A stretch of DNA of 64,000 nt, taken from Rhynchopus sp. YZ270_cl-10. Lineage: Eukaryota > Euglenozoa > Diplonemea > Diplonemida > Diplonemidae. Below the pieces are notes generated by a model. It had not been told where the DNA came from and did not search any database. It saw only the letters and a list, made by a program, of their open reading frames with translations. Shown one piece after another: positions 47,282-58,760 of this stretch. The stretch covers positions 9,567 through 73,566 of the forward strand of contig OZ037931.1 of the NCBI GenBank assembly GCA_964035575.1, given 5' to 3'. Made by a program: the position numbers and the translations under genes. Position 1 is the first letter of the stretch; every line of letters begins with the position of its first letter.

Positions 47282-48934
47282 TCAGTTCCTGGCGTTGGCG
47301 CAGGCCTGCTTCACGGCCGAAACCATGAGCGGGAAGTCTGGTGTTCCGAGTCCTGTGGACGCATCCCATCCCTTGATGGCCTCCCACCCCTCGGTGTTCT
47401 TGCCAATGGCGTTGGTGCCTTTGGTCACGTCACGGAAGATCTGCGGGTTCTGGTAGAAGAGGGGGTTGGCAAACCCGAGGGTCTTCCCGGACTCAGCAAG
47501 GCAGACCTCGTTCAGCAGGGTCACAATGCCTCCGAAGGTCGGGGACGACGCAGAGGTGCCGCCGACAGCCTCGAGAAGCCCGTGCCACATGACTGTGAAG
47601 GACTGGCCAAGGGTCGACACGTCAGGGGAGCCACGGCCGCTGGTGGCGTAGGACAGCTTCGGGAGCGACACGGTGTTCAGGTAGGTCGTAATGTCGGCCG
47701 TCTGGTATGACGGGGCGTCAAAGTCGTAGGAGAACCCTCCGCCCGATCCGAACTGTGTGGTGGCCTCCTCAGCGCCAGACGTGCCGTGCTGGAACCAGGT
47801 CGACCCAACAGCCACGCAGTACGGGATCGATGCGGGGTACGACGGGCTCAGCTTGCCTGCGTTGATGCCCTGGCGGGTCGAGTGGCCACTGCCGTCGTCG
47901 CCGCTGGAGATCATCACAGTGATACCAAGGGCAGCCAGCTTCTGCACGTCCACGCTGAAACGCGCAATCAGCGATGTCTCGCAGAAGTCGATCTTCTGGG
48001 ATCCGTAGCTGATGCTGATCACAGACGGGTGCTCGGCCTCCGAGGACACGTTCCCGGCAAACTCAATCAGGTCTGCGCAGAAGTCGGTTCCGGGGTACGA
48101 GTACACCCACGTCGGGGCACCGCCTATCGGCACCATGTACTCGGTGTCAAGCATCGACTCCACACCGGGCAGGATCTGCTTGTCCTTCCCGATGTACTTT
48201 GCGATGTTGCAGTCGGCACCGCCGTCGTACTTCTTGCAGAAGTTCGCAAGGTCCGCATCGCTCACGTACTGGCCCTGGAACTGCGCAATCGCCTGGATGT
48301 TCGACTTGCCACTGGCAGGCACAGCAGAGATGTTGTAGGTGTTGCGCAGGAACGGGGGTGTCACGTCTCCGGCAGCCTGCACGTTCTCCTTCACAAGCGG
48401 TGCAGACACGGGGTCGAGGGGGAAGCCGTGGAATCCGGAGAAGGTCTCGACAACTGCAGCGACCTCTGCGGGCAGGCGCACTCCGCCGGTTGCGCGCGCA
48501 ATCCTCTGCCCAGTTGTGTGCTCAAAGGTCTCAAACGCAGACTGCGACATGTGCGACAGCTGCTCCAGCGTCGCCTCAATCCTGATGTGGTCGCCGTGCG
48601 GGTGCTCCACCACAGTGCGGATGCCGTGCTCGGCCAGCCACTTCTTCACCACAGCCGTGTTCTGTGCCGACGGGCGCACCATGTTCCCGACCTCCTCGTA
48701 GGACGGGTAGTTCAGGTAGTTCGCGCTGTTCGGGTTCGAGACGTCGTCCACAAGCTGCTGCAGGGCCTTGGGGTTCGCACGCTTCATCCCAATCACAACG
48801 TTGTCGTAGACCTGGTTCGTGTCCATGTCAGCGTCCACCTTGCTCCACCCGAGCGGGGTGTCGATCGTGGTGTGCACCTTCACAAGCTCTGCCGATGAGA
48901 GTGCTGCGAGCACTGCAAGGCACAAGACACGCAT
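47282..48934 (-). CDS. S53 serine-carboxyl protease, sedolisin/TPP1-like, with propeptide
   Basis: 550 aa, similar to human TPP1 (563 aa). Signal peptide residues 1-15, activation propeptide about 18-175 (GWSKVDADMD ... NYLNYPSYEEV), then the catalytic domain. The S53 residues are in place: Glu259 and Asp263 four apart in GVESMLD, oxyanion Asp346 in SSGDDGSG, and nucleophile Ser461 in GGTSASSP. The C-terminal calcium site is also seen (DVTKG ... GWDASTGLGTP). It should be an acid-active tripeptidyl- or endopeptidase in a lysosome-like compartment or secreted into a digestive space; the sequence does not decide which. No membrane segment. The start is the only Met before the leader. It is complete, with no odd residue in the active site. 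Confidence 0.95.
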   Translation of the reverse strand: MRVLCLAVLAALSSAELVKVHTTIDTPLGWSKVDADMDTNQVYDNVVIGMKRANPKALQQLVDDVSNPNSANYLNYPSYEEVGNMVRPSAQNTAVVKKWLAEHGIRTVVEHPHGDHIRIEATLEQLSHMSQSAFETFEHTTGQRIARATGGVRLPAEVAAVVETFSGFHGFPLDPVSAPLVKENVQAAGDVTPPFLRNTYNISAVPASGKSNIQAIAQFQGQYVSDADLANFCKKYDGGADCNIAKYIGKDKQILPGVESMLDTEYMVPIGGAPTWVYSYPGTDFCADLIEFAGNVSSEAEHPSVISISYGSQKIDFCETSLIARFSVDVQKLAALGITVMISSGDDGSGHSTRQGINAGKLSPSYPASIPYCVAVGSTWFQHGTSGAEEATTQFGSGGGFSYDFDAPSYQTADITTYLNTVSLPKLSYATSGRGSPDVSTLGQSFTVMWHGLLEAVGGTSASSPTFGGIVTLLNEVCLAESGKTLGFANPLFYQNPQIFRDVTKGTNAIGKNTEGWEAIKGWDASTGLGTPDFPLMVSAVKQACANARN

Positions 48935-50218
48935 TGTTGCACAAAAATATATATTCTTCTCAAGTTCTGTTGTGTGGGTATGGGTGTGGTTTCACAGGTG
49001 AGGTGGAAGGGCAGGGATTGGCATGCAGGGAAGGGGAGGGGGCGGGGGACGTCAAAAAGTCATAAAGAATCATTACGGAGCCTCCTCAAGGCAGCTGTGG
49101 ACATATCGGATTTGTGCACCACACTGTTGAGTCTACCAGGAGTAGAGAGCAACGCAAGAAACCACCCACAACGTACTGTCCAAATATGCTTTTCTTTGGC
49201 AGTCCTTAACACTCATCGCTGGTGTGGTTGATGAACGCAACCGAACACAACGCAACGGAACAACGGAATCGCTCTTGTTGTACTCTTGTCTGAGTGTGGT
49301 GGGTGTTTGAAAAAGTTTGCTTCAACTTTGTTGTTTTTGTTTTTGTTTTTGCTACTCTGTTTGTTTTGTATTGCATTTCATTGTAGTACTTTGTAAGTTG
49401 AGAGGTAGGTGCGCTTCTTTGTTAAGATAGCGACTAATTCCTGTTGAAGCCTCACTACAAAGAAAAGAAAAATGTTTAAAAATAAAAAATAAAAAGGGTC
49501 TTTGTATTTTGATGTCGTTAGCAAACGGGTAAAAAAAGAAAAGGTCTGGTTTCGGCGGTCTGCTCCTTGACCAGGATAACAGCCCTTTGACCGCGCTCAT
49601 CAGAAGGAGCAAGGGCTAAAAGAAAGAAAAGAACACTTTTTGTGAGTGCACAGTAACAACGACTATCAAAAAGGAAACGATCAACTTAATGTTTGGGTTT
49701 GCTTTTTTGAAAAGAATGTAGTTTCGGGTATCGTAGCTCGCCAACCCTGGGCAGACAATATCCACAACAATGGTTGGGATATCATCGAAAGAGTAATATA
49801 CACGTTTCTGTTAGGAAATCTGTGAAAAAGTGACTCGTCTGCACATGTCGTTACGTCAAAGTCTTGTTTGGGATGCATCATTATACCGATAAATCAGTTT
49901 ATTGTGGAACGGCATCAAGGTTCCATCACGAGCTAACCAGGCTCTAGCCTCCCTCCCCCTTGAGTGTGGTGGGTGTGTTGTGAAAAAGAGAAAGAGAAAG
50001 AAAAGAAAATACTCATAAAGGGATCCGTTTTTTGGTTTTATTTTGTTTTTATTTGGGAAAGGTAAAATATACATTCATAGGAGGGTACTCAAACTTCCCG
50101 TTTTTCCCTTTGCCATTTCAAAAAAAAAAACAAAAAAAATTTTTTTTGACAAGGCAATTTTCAGGTGGAAAAAAAAAAAAAAATTCACCTGAACCCCGGA
50201 GCAACTAAACATATAAAT
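48935..50218. other. intergenic spacer
   Basis: About 1.3 kb, AT-rich, no supportable gene. A short hairpin (caggtg, an A run, then cacctg) lies at 50162-50191, next to a foldback element. Confidence 0.5.
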
Positions 50219-50326
50219 GAGGTGATCCAGTCTCACGCTTTTTCACACATTTTCACTTGGTTTCACACATTTTCACACGTTTTCACGGTGTGAAAACGTG
50301 TGGAAAAGTGTACGCTGGATCACCTC
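50219..50326. mobile_element. 108-bp foldback element (MITE-like)
   Basis: Perfect 12-bp terminal inverted repeats (gaggtgatccag at 50219-50230, its complement at 50315-50326) enclose repeated ttttcacac motifs facing their complements, so most of the unit can fold into one hairpin. No coding capacity and no clear target duplication. A miniature inverted-repeat element is the simplest reading; a transcription-stop-like structure cannot be excluded. Confidence 0.5.
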
Positions 50327-50640
50327 AACAACCAAAAAAAATATTATTGAGATGAACCTACCGGGAGTGAAAAATACGGAAGTAACAAAGTGGAATGGCA
50401 TGAAGCATGCAAGCGGAATGTGAAGTGATGTGAAGTGAAGGAAAGAGAGTTGAAGTGAAGGACACGCAGAGAGCACAAGAGGAACTGTGCCCTTGATCCG
50501 ACCCCAAAGAAGTGTCCAATGAAGGTGGGTGGTACAGTGGGGATGATTTCTTGCTCACTCAACAAAACACTACTCAACCCGCCCAAACACACATAATAAT
50601 CCTAACACCCCAATTCCCACTCCCGCTTTCTTTACTGCCC
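50327..50640. other. spacer downstream of LRR gene
   Basis: About 310 bp of AT-rich to mixed sequence with repeated gtgaagtg motifs near 50420-50460. No gene seen. Confidence 0.45.
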
Positions 50641-52563
50641 CTAAAAACCAACGTCACCTAGTCTGCTGCGTACAACGTTGCTACACTTGTCCATTCCGTC
50701 GACTTTCGACAACATTTTGCAGTTGTCGAGAAAATAGGCGCCCATCGTGGTGATTGATTGCAGGCCGGTGAAGTCCACTTTCGACAACGATGTGCAGTCG
50801 GAGAGAAAATAATCACCAATCGTGGTGACTGATTGCAGGCCGGTGAAGTCCACTTCCGACAACGATGTGCAGTTGTAGAGAAAATTGGTACCAATCGTGG
50901 TGACTGCTTGCAGGTCGGTGAAGTCCACTTTCGACAACGATGTGCAGTTTAAGAGAAACTCGCCACCAATCGTGGTGACTGATTGCAGGCCGGTGAAGTC
51001 CACTTTCGACAACGATGTGCAGCCGGAGAGAAAATAATCACCAATCGTGGTGACTGATTGCAGGCCGGTGAAGTCCACTTCCGACAACGATGCGCAGTTG
51101 TAGAGAAAATTAGTACCAATCGTGGTGACTGATTGCAGGCTGGTGAAGTCCACTTTCGACAACGATGTGCATTTGCAGAGAAAATCATCACCAATCGTGG
51201 TGACTGATTGCAGGCTGGTGAAGTCCACTTTCGACAACGATGTGCATTTGCAGAGAAAATCATCACCAATCGTGGTGACTGATTGCAGGCTGGTGAAGTC
51301 CACTTCCGACAACGATGTGCAGTCGGAGAGAAAATAATCACCAATCGCGGTGACTGATTGCAGGCCGGTGAAGTCCACTTTCGCCAACGATGTGCAGTCG
51401 GAGAGAAAATAATCACCAATCGTGGTGACTGCTTGCAGGCCGGTGAAGTCCACTTTCGACAACGATCTGCAGTTGTAGAGAAAATTGGTACCAATCGTGG
51501 TGACTGATTGCAGGCCGGTGATGTCCACTTCCGACAACGATGTGCAGTTGTAGAGAAAATTGGTACCAATCGTGGTGACTGATTGCAGGCCGGTGAAGTC
51601 CACTTTCGACAACGATGTGCAGTTGTAGAGAAACCCGCCACCAATCGTGGTGACTGATTGCAGGCCGGTGAAGTCCACTTCCGACAACGATGTGCAGTCG
51701 GAGAGAAAATAATCACCAATCGTGGTGACTGCTTGCAGGCCGGTGAAGTCCACTTTCGACAACGATGTGCAGTTGTAGAGAAACCCGCCACCAATCGTGG
51801 TGACTGATTGCAGGCCGGTGAAGTCCACTTTCGACAACGATGTGCAGTCGGAGAGAAAATAATCACCAATCGTGGTGACTGATTGCAGGCCGGTGAAGTC
51901 CACTTCCGACAACGATGTGCAGTCGGAGAGAAAATAATCACCAATCGTGGTGACTGCTTGCAGGCCGGTGATGTCCACTTCCGACAACGATGTGCAGTTG
52001 TAGAGAAAATTGGTACCAATCGTGGTGACTGATTGCAGGCCGGTGAAGTCCACTTCCGACAACGATGTGCAGTCGGAGAGAAAATAATCACCAATCGTGG
52101 TGACTGCTTGCAGGCCGGTGAAGTCCACTTTCGACAACGATGTGCAGTTGTAGAGAAACCCGCCACCAATCGTGGTGACTGATTGCAGGCCGGTGAAGTC
52201 CACTTTCGACAACGATGTGCAGTCGGAGAGAAAATAATCACCAATCGTGGTGACTGATTGCAGGCCGGTGAAGTCCACTTCCGACAACGATGTGCAGTCG
52301 GAGAGAAAATAATCACCAATCGTGGTGACTGCTTGCAGGCTGGTGAAGTCCACTTCCGACAACGATGGGCAGTTGTAGAGAAACCCGCCACCAATCGTGG
52401 TGACTGCTTGCAGGCCGGTGAAGTCCACTTCCGACAACGATATGCAGTTGTAGAGAAACCTATCACCAATCGTGGTGACTGATTGCAGGCCGGTGAAGTC
52501 CACTTTCGACAACGATGTGCAGTCGGAGAGAAAATAATCATCAATTGTGGTGATTGATTGCAG
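50641..52563 (-). CDS. BspA-like leucine-rich repeat protein, distal segment
   Basis: 641 codons including the TAG stop: about 25 copies of a 25-aa leucine-rich repeat of BspA/TpLRR type (SVTTIGDYFLSDCTSLSKVD ...), each 75 bp, ending in a short cap (MDKCSNVVRSRLGDVGF). It continues the gene begun at 53627 but is separated from it by the inverted-repeat element at 52564-52966. The frame here differs from the proximal segment; leaving out the element and one target copy (410 bp) rejoins both segments in frame and restores the exact 75-bp repeat register. A same-frame opening runs upstream across the element from 53157, but that part reads the LRR units out of frame and is not credible protein. 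DNA repeats are highly alike, with common substitutions only at the variable FLSD/FLYN/FLCK positions. Confidence 0.8.
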   Translation of the reverse strand: MQSITTIDDYFLSDCTSLSKVDFTGLQSVTTIGDRFLYNCISLSEVDFTGLQAVTTIGGGFLYNCPSLSEVDFTSLQAVTTIGDYFLSDCTSLSEVDFTGLQSVTTIGDYFLSDCTSLSKVDFTGLQSVTTIGGGFLYNCTSLSKVDFTGLQAVTTIGDYFLSDCTSLSEVDFTGLQSVTTIGTNFLYNCTSLSEVDITGLQAVTTIGDYFLSDCTSLSEVDFTGLQSVTTIGDYFLSDCTSLSKVDFTGLQSVTTIGGGFLYNCTSLSKVDFTGLQAVTTIGDYFLSDCTSLSEVDFTGLQSVTTIGGGFLYNCTSLSKVDFTGLQSVTTIGTNFLYNCTSLSEVDITGLQSVTTIGTNFLYNCRSLSKVDFTGLQAVTTIGDYFLSDCTSLAKVDFTGLQSVTAIGDYFLSDCTSLSEVDFTSLQSVTTIGDDFLCKCTSLSKVDFTSLQSVTTIGDDFLCKCTSLSKVDFTSLQSVTTIGTNFLYNCASLSEVDFTGLQSVTTIGDYFLSGCTSLSKVDFTGLQSVTTIGGEFLLNCTSLSKVDFTDLQAVTTIGTNFLYNCTSLSEVDFTGLQSVTTIGDYFLSDCTSLSKVDFTGLQSITTMGAYFLDNCKMLSKVDGMDKCSNVVRSRLGDVGF

Positions 52564-52966
52564 CAAGGCGACCACTCGACCACGTGGTCGACCATGAAAA
52601 TGACCTCCTCGACCATGGTCGACCACGTGGTCGACCACGTGGTCGACCATGTGGTCGACCATGGGGTCGACCATGAGGTCGACCACCGACGTGTTTTGGT
52701 GGTCATACTGGGCCAAAACCGCCAGAAACTGCACCCACGAGGTGTTTTGAGGTCCTACAACGGGTTCCACGGCTATATGGGTGTCGACCACCCAAGGTCG
52801 ACCCAAAAAAAAATTTTGGCAAAGACAAAATCCGATTTTTAACCTGAAAAAAAAAAAAAAAAAAGTGTTTTTTTTTTCACAAAAAAAAAATTTTTTTTTT
52901 TTTCGTGGTCGACCACGTGGTCGACCACGCCAAAATGGTCGACCACGTGGTCGAGTGGTCGCCTTG
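52564..52966. mobile_element. 403-bp inverted-repeat element inserted in the LRR gene
   Basis: Perfect 32-bp terminal inverted repeats (52564-52595 caaggcgaccactcg ...; 52935-52966 ... cgagtggtcgccttg) flanked by a 7-8-bp target duplication (attgcag, or gattgcag with a shared g; 52556-52563 and 52966-52973). The ends are built of tandem palindromic ggtcgaccacgt units; the middle is A- and T-run-rich. No transposase. Target size suits hAT-type miniature elements. The insertion adds 410 bp, not a multiple of 3, so it either breaks the host gene or is removed from its RNA. Confidence 0.88.
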
Positions 52967-52973
52967 ATTGCAG

Positions 52974-53627
52974 GCCGGTGAAGTCCACTTCCGACAACGA
53001 TGTGCATTTGGAGAGAAAATTGGTACCAATCGTGGTGACTGCTTGCAGGCCGGTGAAGTCCACTTCCGACAACGATGTGCATTTGTAGAGAAACCCGCCA
53101 CCAATCGTGGTGACTGATTGCAGGCCGGTGAAGTCCACTTTCGACAACGTTGTGCACTCGGAGAGAAACCCGTAACCAATAGTGGTGACGAAGGGTAATG
53201 CAGGCAGGTGCAGTGTGCTGCCACAGTTGTCATCCACATTGGGTGCGCAACTGAAACCAATGTGCGTTACGTCACTACCTGAGAAGAAGTCACGTGGAAT
53301 CTCAGTCGCAACTTCTGCCTGAAGAAGCAAGCTGGCCACCTTCGGATCCTCCACCTGCTGCAACCTTTCTGCTGTGATGTTTGTCTCACCCAATGCATGA
53401 AGAGCTGATATGGCTTCGTACTTCATCGATTTCGTCAACACGACTGTGTCTCCAGCACTCAGTTCTGTGATGTCCTCTCCTTCCTCCTTCCCTCCGAAGC
53501 CCATGCGGAAGCTGTCTTTGCACAACTCTGTTGCAGACGCCACCTTCTGCCGCATCGTCTCCGTTGTGTCGTTCTCACCCACCTCCATCACGAATTCCTT
53601 CCCCAAGCCCTGGATAGTCAGTTCCAT
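52974..53627 (-). CDS. ubiquitin-like plus BspA-like LRR protein, proximal segment
   Basis: 218 codons up to the target site. The start is taken at Met (nt 53627) opening MELTIQGLGKEFVMEVGEND, because residues 1-67 then form a complete ubiquitin-like fold ending GDTVVLTKS; an upstream in-frame Met (53714) adds 29 residues with no domain. Residues about 70-140 are helical (ISALHALGETNITAERLQQV ... VASLLLQAEVATE), and BspA-type leucine-rich repeats of 25 aa begin about residue 147; about three fall in this segment. With the distal segment the whole product would be 858 aa with about 28 repeats and no signal peptide or membrane helix, so probably intracellular. Read without removal of the element, the frame runs on into it and stops at 52839. 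Function unknown; a scaffold that uses the ubiquitin-like head to recruit partners is a guess. Confidence 0.75.
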
Positions 53628-54464
53628 TTTCTGTGTCTCTTTGATGTATCTCTGCAGGTGGGTTGTTGGGTAAGGAGGAGCTTTTAACCCGCAAACCCCA
53701 AGATTTTTTATCATCTGAATCCATACTTGTAGCTATCTAGCCGTGGTACGTGGCGATTTTTTTAGCCAAAAGAAAGAAAAAAATTGGCCGGAAAGAAATT
53801 ACCCTCAGGCAAGAAATTTCCCTCGGGCAATAAATTTCCTTCCGGGATATGCACCTGGGGAACTGGATTGCATCCTGTACCTAAATTTTTTTTGCCTGCG
53901 GCGCCATTTTTCATTTTTTTGCTCCGCAAAAAAGGGTTCGTTGAGTGACTCTGGTGTCAGGGATTACGCTCCACGTGTGGAACGTATGGAAATCCATACG
54001 TGAATAGCTTTTGAAAAGGTGGAATCAATACGTGTCCATATGTAGGTAATTTGGGTTTTGGATTGAGGCTGGGGTGGGGGTAGATGAGGAGTGCACATTG
54101 CACATGGGGGCTCCGCCCCCACCCCTCGCCTACCCCCCACAGAATTCTATTTTTAGAAGATAATTTTCTTTTCTAAATTTTTCGCGCCTTGTTGTGCGTG
54201 GTGTGTAGCACTAACGCTAACGCTACGCTACGTTACGTTACGCGCCTCTACGCACTTTAAGTGGTCAAAAATCTTTTTTTCGCCTCCGGCGAAAATGTCC
54301 CGGTAAACCGTTAAAACTGCTGCATTCACTCGCATATTGCATATCATCTCACGTTCCCCTCCTTTGCGGGATAAGCAAAAAAATTATGTCAGGTCGGTAG
54401 CGTGCGGACGTTTCCTAGTATAGACACCTACAAAAAGAAACGACAGTCATGACAAACATTCCTT
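53628..54464. other. spacer between LRR gene and satellite
   Basis: No gene supported. Includes a GC hairpin (gggggctccgccccc, 54106-54120) and a short acgct/acgtt repeat cluster at about 54206-54242. The promoter or RNA-processing site of the LRR gene should lie here, but none is recognisable. Confidence 0.5.
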
Positions 54465-57400
54465 GTTCGAACGCATCGGTTCCATCGCGTCGGTTCCATC
54501 GCGTCGGTTCTAACGCATCGGTTCTAACGCATCGGTTCCATCGCATCGGTTCTAACGAATCGGTTCCAACGCATCGGTTCTAACGCATCGGTTCCAACGC
54601 ATGGGTTCGAACGCATCGGTTCCAACGCATCGGTTCTAACGCATCGGTTCCAACGCATCGGTTCCAACGCATCGGTACCAACGCATCGGTTCCAACGCAT
54701 CGGTTCCAACGCATAGGTTCTAACGCATCGGTTGTAACGCATCGGTTCTAACGCATCGGTTACAACGCATCGGTTCTAACGCATCGGTTCTAACGCATCG
54801 GTTCTAACGCGTCGGTTCCAACGCGTCGGTTCTAACGCATCGGTTCTAACGCGTCGGTTCTAACGCATCGGTTCCAACGCGTCGGTTCTAACGCATCGGT
54901 TCTAACGCGTCGGTTCTAACGCATCGGTTCTAACGCATCGGTTCTAACGCATCGGTTCCAACGCATCGGTTCCAACGCATAGGTTCTAACGCATCGGTTG
55001 TAACGCGTCGGTTCTAACGCATCGGTTGTAACGCATCGGTTCTAACGCATCGGTTCCAACGCATAGGTTCTAACGCATCGGTTGTAACGCATCGGTTCTA
55101 ACGCATCGGTTCCAACGCGTCGGTTCTAACGCATCGGTTCTAACGCGTCGGTTCTAACGCATCGGTTCTAACGCATCGGTTCTAACGCATCGGTTCCAAC
55201 GCATCGGTTCCAACGCATAGGTTCTAACGCATCGGTTCTAACGCATCGGTTCTAACGCATCGGTTACAACGCATCGGTTCTAACGCATCGGTTCTAACGC
55301 ATCGGTTCTAACGCGTCGGTTCCAACGCGTCGGTTCTAACGCATCGGTTCCAACGCATCGGTTCTAACGCATCGGTTCTAACGCGTCGGTTCCAACGCAT
55401 CGGTTCTAACGCATCGGTTCTAACGCATCGGTTCTAACGCATCGGTTCCAACTCGTCGGTTCTAACGCATCGGTTCCAACTCGTCGGTTCTAACGCATCG
55501 GTTCTAACGCATCGGTTCTAACGCGTCGGTTCCAACGCATCGGTTCCAACGCATCGGTTCTAACGCATCTGTTCTAACGCATCGGTTCTAACGCATCGGT
55601 TCCAACGCATCGGTTCTAACGCATCGGTTGTAACGCATCGGTTCTAACTCATCTGTTCCAACGCATCGGTTCCAACGCATCGGTTCCAACGCGTCGGTTC
55701 TAACGCGTCGGTTCTAACGCATCGGTTCTAACGCATCTGTTCCAACGCATCTGTTCTAACGCATCGATTCCAACGCATCGGTTCCAACGCGTCGGTTCTA
55801 ACGCATCGGTTCTGACGCGTCGGTTCTAACGCATCGGTTCTAACGCATCTGTTCCAACGCATCTGTTCTAACGCGTCGATTCCAACGCATCGGTTCCAAC
55901 GCGTCGGTTCTAACGCATCGGTTCTAACGCGTCGGTTCTAACGCATCGGTTCTAACGCATCGGTTCTAACGCATCGGTTCTAACGCATCGGTTCTAACGC
56001 ATCGGTTCTAACGCATCGGTTCTAACGCATCGGTTCTAACGCATCGGTTCTAACGCATCGGTTGTAACGCATCGGTTCTAACGCATCGGTTCTAACGCAT
56101 CGGTTCTAACGCATCGGTTCTAACGCATCGGTTCTAACGCATCGGTTGTAACGCATCGGTTCTAACGAATCGGTTGTAACGCGTCGGTTCTAACGCATCG
56201 GTTACAACGCATCGGTTCTAACGCATCGGTTCCAACGCATCGGTTCTAACGCATCGGTTCCAACGCGTCGGTTCTAACGCATCGGTTCTAACGCATCGGT
56301 TCTAACGCATCGGTTCTAACGCGTCGGTTCTAACGCGTCGGTTCCAACGCATCGGTTCTAACGCATCGGTTGTAACGCATCGGTTCTAACGCATCGGTTC
56401 TAACGCATCGGTTCTAACGCGTTGGTTCTAACGCATCGGTTCTAACGCATCGGTTCTAACGCATCGGTTCTAACGCATCGGTTCTAACGCATCGGTTCTA
56501 ACGCATCGGTTGTAACGCATCGGTTCTAACGCATCGGTTACAACGCATCGGTTCTAACGCATCGGTTCCAACGCATCGGTTCTAACGCATCGGTTCCAAC
56601 GCATCGGTTCTAACGCATCGGTTCTAACGCGTCGGTTCTAACGCATCGGTTACAACGCATCGGTTCTAACGCATCGGTTCCAACGCATCGGTTCCAACGC
56701 ATCGGTTCCAACGCGTCGGTTCTAACGCATCGGTTCTAACGCATCGGTTCTAACGCATCTGTTCCAACGCATCTGTTCTAACGCATCGATTCCAACGCAT
56801 CGGTTCCAACGCGTCGGTTCTAACGCATCGGTTCTAACGCGTCGGTTCTAACGCATCGGTTCTAACGCATCGGTTCTAACGCATCGGTTCTAACGCATCG
56901 GTTGTAACGCATCGGTTCTAACGCATCGGTTACAACGCATCGGTTCTAACGCATCGGTTCCAACGCATCGGTTCTAACGCATCGGTTCTAACGCATCGGT
57001 TCTAACGCATCGGTTGTAACGCATCGGTTCTAACGCATCGGTTCTAACGCATCGGTTCCAACGCATCGGTTCTAACGCATCGGTTCTAACGCATCGGTTC
57101 TAACGCATCTGTTCTAACGCATCGGTTCTAACGCATCGGTTCTAACGCATCGGTTCTAACGCATCGGTTCTAACGCATCGGTTCTAACGCATCGGTTCTA
57201 ACGCATCGGTTACAACGCATCGGTTCTAACGCATCGGTTCTAACGCATCGGTTCTAACGCGTCGGTTCTAACGCATCGGTTCCAACGCATCGGTTCTAAC
57301 GCATCGGTTCTAACGCATCGGTTCCAACTCGTCGGTTCTAACGCATCGGTTCTAACGCATCGGTTCTAACGCATCGGTTGTAACGCATCGGTTCTAACGC

Positions 57401-58760
57401 ATCGGTTCTAACGCGTCGGTTCCAACGCATCGGTTCCAACGCATCGGTTCTAACGCGTCGGTTCTAACGCATCGGTTCTAACGCATCGGTTCTAACGCAT
57501 CGGTTCCAACGCGTCGGTTCCAACGCATCGGTTCTAACGCATCGGTTCTAACGCATCGGTTCTCACGCATCGGTTGTAACGCATCGGTTCTAACGCATCG
57601 GTTCTAACGCGTCGGTTCTAACGCATCGGTTCTAACGCATCGGTTCTAACGCATCGGTTCTAACGCGTCGGTTCTAACGCATCGGTTCTAACGCATCGGT
57701 TCTAACGCATCGGTTATAACGCATCGGTTCCAACGCATCGGTTCCAACGCATCGGTTCCAACGCATAGGTTCTAACGCATCGGTTGTAACGCATCGGTTC
57801 TAACGCATCGGTTACAACGCATCGGTTCTAACGCGTCGGTTCTAACGCATCGGTTCTAACGCATCGGTTACAACGCATCGGTTCTAACGCGTCGGTTCTA
57901 ACGCATCGGTTCTAACGCATCGGTTCTAACGCGTCGGTTCTAACGCATCGGTTCTAACGCATCGGTTCTAACGCATCGGTTCTAACGCATCGGTTACAAC
58001 GCATCGGTTCTAACGCATCGGTTCTAACGCATCGGTTCTAACGCATCGGTTATAACGCATCGGTTCCAACGCATCGGTTCCAACGCATAGGTTCTAACGC
58101 ATCGGTTGTAACGCATCGGTTCTAACGCATCGGTTACAACGCATCGGTTCTAACGCGTCGGTTCTAACGCATCGGTTCTAACGCATCGGTTCTAACGCAT
58201 CGGTTCTAACGCATCGGTTCTAACGCATCGGTTCTAACGCATCGGTTGTAACGCATCGGTTCGAACGCATCGGTTCTAACGCATCTGTTCCAACGCATCT
58301 GTTCTAACGCATCGATTCCAACGCATCGGTTCCAACGCGTCGGTTCTAACGCATCGGTTCTAACGCGTCGGTTCTAACGCATCGGTTCTAACGCATCGGT
58401 TCCAACGCGTCGGTTCTAACGCATCGGTTCCAACGCGTCGGTTCTAACGCATCGGTTCTAACGCATCGGTTCTAACGCATCTGTTCCAACGCATCTGTTC
58501 TAACGCATCGATTCCAACGCATCGGTTCCAACGCGTCGGTTCTAACGCATCGGTTCTAACGCGTCGGTTCTAACGCATCGGTTCTAACGCATCGGTTCTA
58601 ACGCATCGGTTCCAACGCGTCGGTTCTAACGCATCGGTTCCAACGCATCGGTTCTAACGCATCGGTTCTAACGCATCGGTTCTAACGCATCGGTTCTAAC
58701 GCATCGGTTCTAACGCGTCGGTTCTAACGCATCGGTTCCAACGCATCGGTTCTAACGCGT

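Noticed and set aside
52839-53157. Alternative reading in which the LRR gene starts at 53157 and runs straight through the element
   Set aside because: Before the element that frame reads the LRR units out of register (His/Trp-rich nonsense); only the part after 52563 has LRR sequence.
54524-54742. Short repeat-peptide frames in the satellite (also at 63470-63730)
   Set aside because: They exist only where consecutive units lack the stop-bearing form; the 14-aa periodicity comes from three 14-bp units. Not genes.
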